DNA of 21,694 bases from an uncultured Oscillospiraceae bacterium (GTDB lineage Bacteria; Bacillota; Clostridia; UBA1212; SIG427): assembly GCA_902465325.1 (NCBI GenBank), contig CABQMV010000019.1, positions 1 through 21,694 on the forward strand, read 5' to 3'. The notes beneath the pieces are model-generated. The model was given only the letters and a program-made list of their open reading frames with translations, had not been told where the DNA came from and made no database searches. Below are positions 20,716 through 21,694 of the stretch, piece after piece. Numbering within the stretch: the first letter of the stretch is position 1; each line of letters opens with the position of its first letter. The position numbers and the translations under genes are program-made.

Positions 20716-21615
20716 ATGGAGACGTATATTTTACAATCCGACTGTGACGGTTTACAGATAGAAACAGGTATTATAGCGCCGCAGCAGACGCCCAGGGGGA
20801 TTGTTCAGATTTCTCATGGTATGGCGGAGCATAAAGAACGGTATGAGCCCTTTATGAATACCTTGGCAGAGCATGGCTTTTTATGCGTTATACACGACCA
20901 CAGAGGCCATGGGGCCAGTGTGGAAGGGCAGGAGGATTTGGGATATTTTTATACGGCCAGGCCGGATTATCTTGTAGAGGATTTGTACCAGGTTACCCGG
21001 TTTGTGAAAGGGCAGTATCCCGGATTAAATGTCACCCTTTTCAGCCATAGCATGGGGACTTTGGTTGCCCGCAATTACCTGAAACGGTATGACTCGGAGC
21101 TTTCGAAGCTGATCCTTTGCGGGCCGCCTACCTATAATCCGCTTTTTCCGGCAGGGATTCTGCTTGCAAAGCTTTCCGCTTTACTGAAGGGAGACAGGCA
21201 TAGGAGCCCGCTGCTGCAAAAATTGACCTTTGGAGGCTACAACCGGGGAAATTCCTTAGAAAACAGCTGGATTTGTTCAGATGTCCAGGCGGTTGAAGAC
21301 TATAACCGGGACAGGCTGTGCGGATACGTTTTTACAAATAATGGGTTTCTCAATTTGTACCGGCCGATGCAAAATGCTTTTTCTGTAAAAGGGTGGCAGG
21401 TCCGGAACCCAGAGCTTCCGATTTTTGTTATAGCAGGCGAAGAGGATCCGGTAATTCAAAGCAAACAGAAATTTGACCATTTGCTGGATTTTCTGCAGCA
21501 GCGGGGGTATCACAAGATCACGGCAAGGCGCTACCCGGGGAAGAGACATGAGCTGCTCAATGAACAGGGGAAAATGGATATTTATGCAGATATTACAGAC
21601 TTTATAACCTGCTGA
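20716..21615 (+). CDS. alpha/beta hydrolase, monoacylglycerol lipase / lysophospholipase type
   Basis: The protein has 299 residues with AAGGAGG upstream of the ATG. It belongs to the serine aminopeptidase S33/Hydrolase_4 group: QISHGMAEHKERYEPF (31-46), FLCVIHDHRGHGAS (55-68), the nucleophile elbow LFSHSMGT with S112, the acid D244 in GEEDPV and the base H278 in GKRHELLNE. The elbow reads S-H-S-M-G rather than the usual G-H-S-M-G. It has no signal peptide, so it is cytoplasmic. It likely hydrolyses monoacylglycerols, lysophospholipids or similar esters; the substrate cannot be set from sequence. Confidence 0.9.
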   Translation: METYILQSDCDGLQIETGIIAPQQTPRGIVQISHGMAEHKERYEPFMNTLAEHGFLCVIHDHRGHGASVEGQEDLGYFYTARPDYLVEDLYQVTRFVKGQYPGLNVTLFSHSMGTLVARNYLKRYDSELSKLILCGPPTYNPLFPAGILLAKLSALLKGDRHRSPLLQKLTFGGYNRGNSLENSWICSDVQAVEDYNRDRLCGYVFTNNGFLNLYRPMQNAFSVKGWQVRNPELPIFVIAGEEDPVIQSKQKFDHLLDFLQQRGYHKITARRYPGKRHELLNEQGKMDIYADITDFITC

Positions 21616-21658
21616 TGAGGGAGAAATTATGAGGGATGGCGGTCTGCGGCTGCTTTCG

Positions 21659-21687
21659 TTGACAACCCAATATACCAATGCTACAAT
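21659..21687 (+). promoter_or_regulatory. near-consensus promoter at the right edge
   Basis: TTGACA (21659-21664) and TACAAT (21682-21687) are 17 bases apart. The gene it serves lies beyond the window. An open frame starting at 21630 crosses it but is probably not a gene. Confidence 0.55.
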
Positions 21688-21694
21688 AACGAAG

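Noticed and set aside
21630..21694. Start of a further coding sequence with GAGGGAG upstream
   Set aside because: Only 21 codons are visible and a near-consensus promoter lies inside the frame, so a gene cannot be supported.
1..21694. CRISPR array, tRNA or rRNA genes
   Set aside because: No regularly spaced repeats were seen, and no tRNA or rRNA signatures other than the tRNA-like domain of tmRNA.

Overview
The window reads as a chromosome segment of a Gram-positive anaerobe of class Clostridia, probably of the Lachnospiraceae/Ruminococcaceae type. Most starts have strong AGGAGG-like ribosome sites, and the mobile-element genes (a DUF6076 protein, a cysteine-rich VLP protein, TnpV, a ParM/ParR pair) are types commonly seen in Clostridia integrative elements. 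The genus cannot be fixed from sequence alone.

Positions 1 to about 10.8 kb are one end of an integrative/conjugative-type element that continues past the left edge. In order it holds: the N-terminal 90 residues of a MobC-like relaxosome protein (minus); an intergenic array of four hairpins resembling a transfer-origin or control region; a minus-strand operon of a cysteine-rich VLP protein, a ParM-like actin ATPase and a ParR-like ribbon-helix-helix protein; a plus-strand pair of a DUF6076 protein and a sigma-70-like factor; a tyrosine recombinase; a compact AT-rich four-gene cargo operon (5796-8612); an IS256-family element with an 8-bp target duplication; and tnpV, whose last codons the IS has altered.

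The element ends against the 3' end of tmRNA (ssrA, 10867-11250, minus), a classic tyrosine-recombinase target. The second att copy is not in the window, so the junction is inferred.

The rest (about 10.87-21.69 kb) is chromosomal backbone. It holds smpB, 10 bp upstream of ssrA and likely cotranscribed with it; a lipoprotein of unknown role; a glycerate kinase; an AraC regulator with a very long uncharacterised C-terminus; a PRK06851-type duplicated P-loop ATPase whose first P-loop is lost; a DUF134 regulator with apparent autoregulatory operators, overlapping a NifX-like protein with a His/Cys-rich tail; a YetF-type (DUF421) membrane protein; a small P-loop kinase-like protein; an orphan membrane protein; and an alpha/beta hydrolase of the monoacylglycerol-lipase type. 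A near-consensus promoter faces out of the right edge.

The best candidate for an undescribed system is the cargo operon 5796-8612: a 162-residue P-loop NTPase, a 206-residue protein I do not recognise, a two-TM/coiled-coil/four-cysteine protein, and a 168-residue small protein. It sits between the integrase and the chromosome-side end of the element, where defence or conflict cargo is often carried. Its function is not shown by the sequence.
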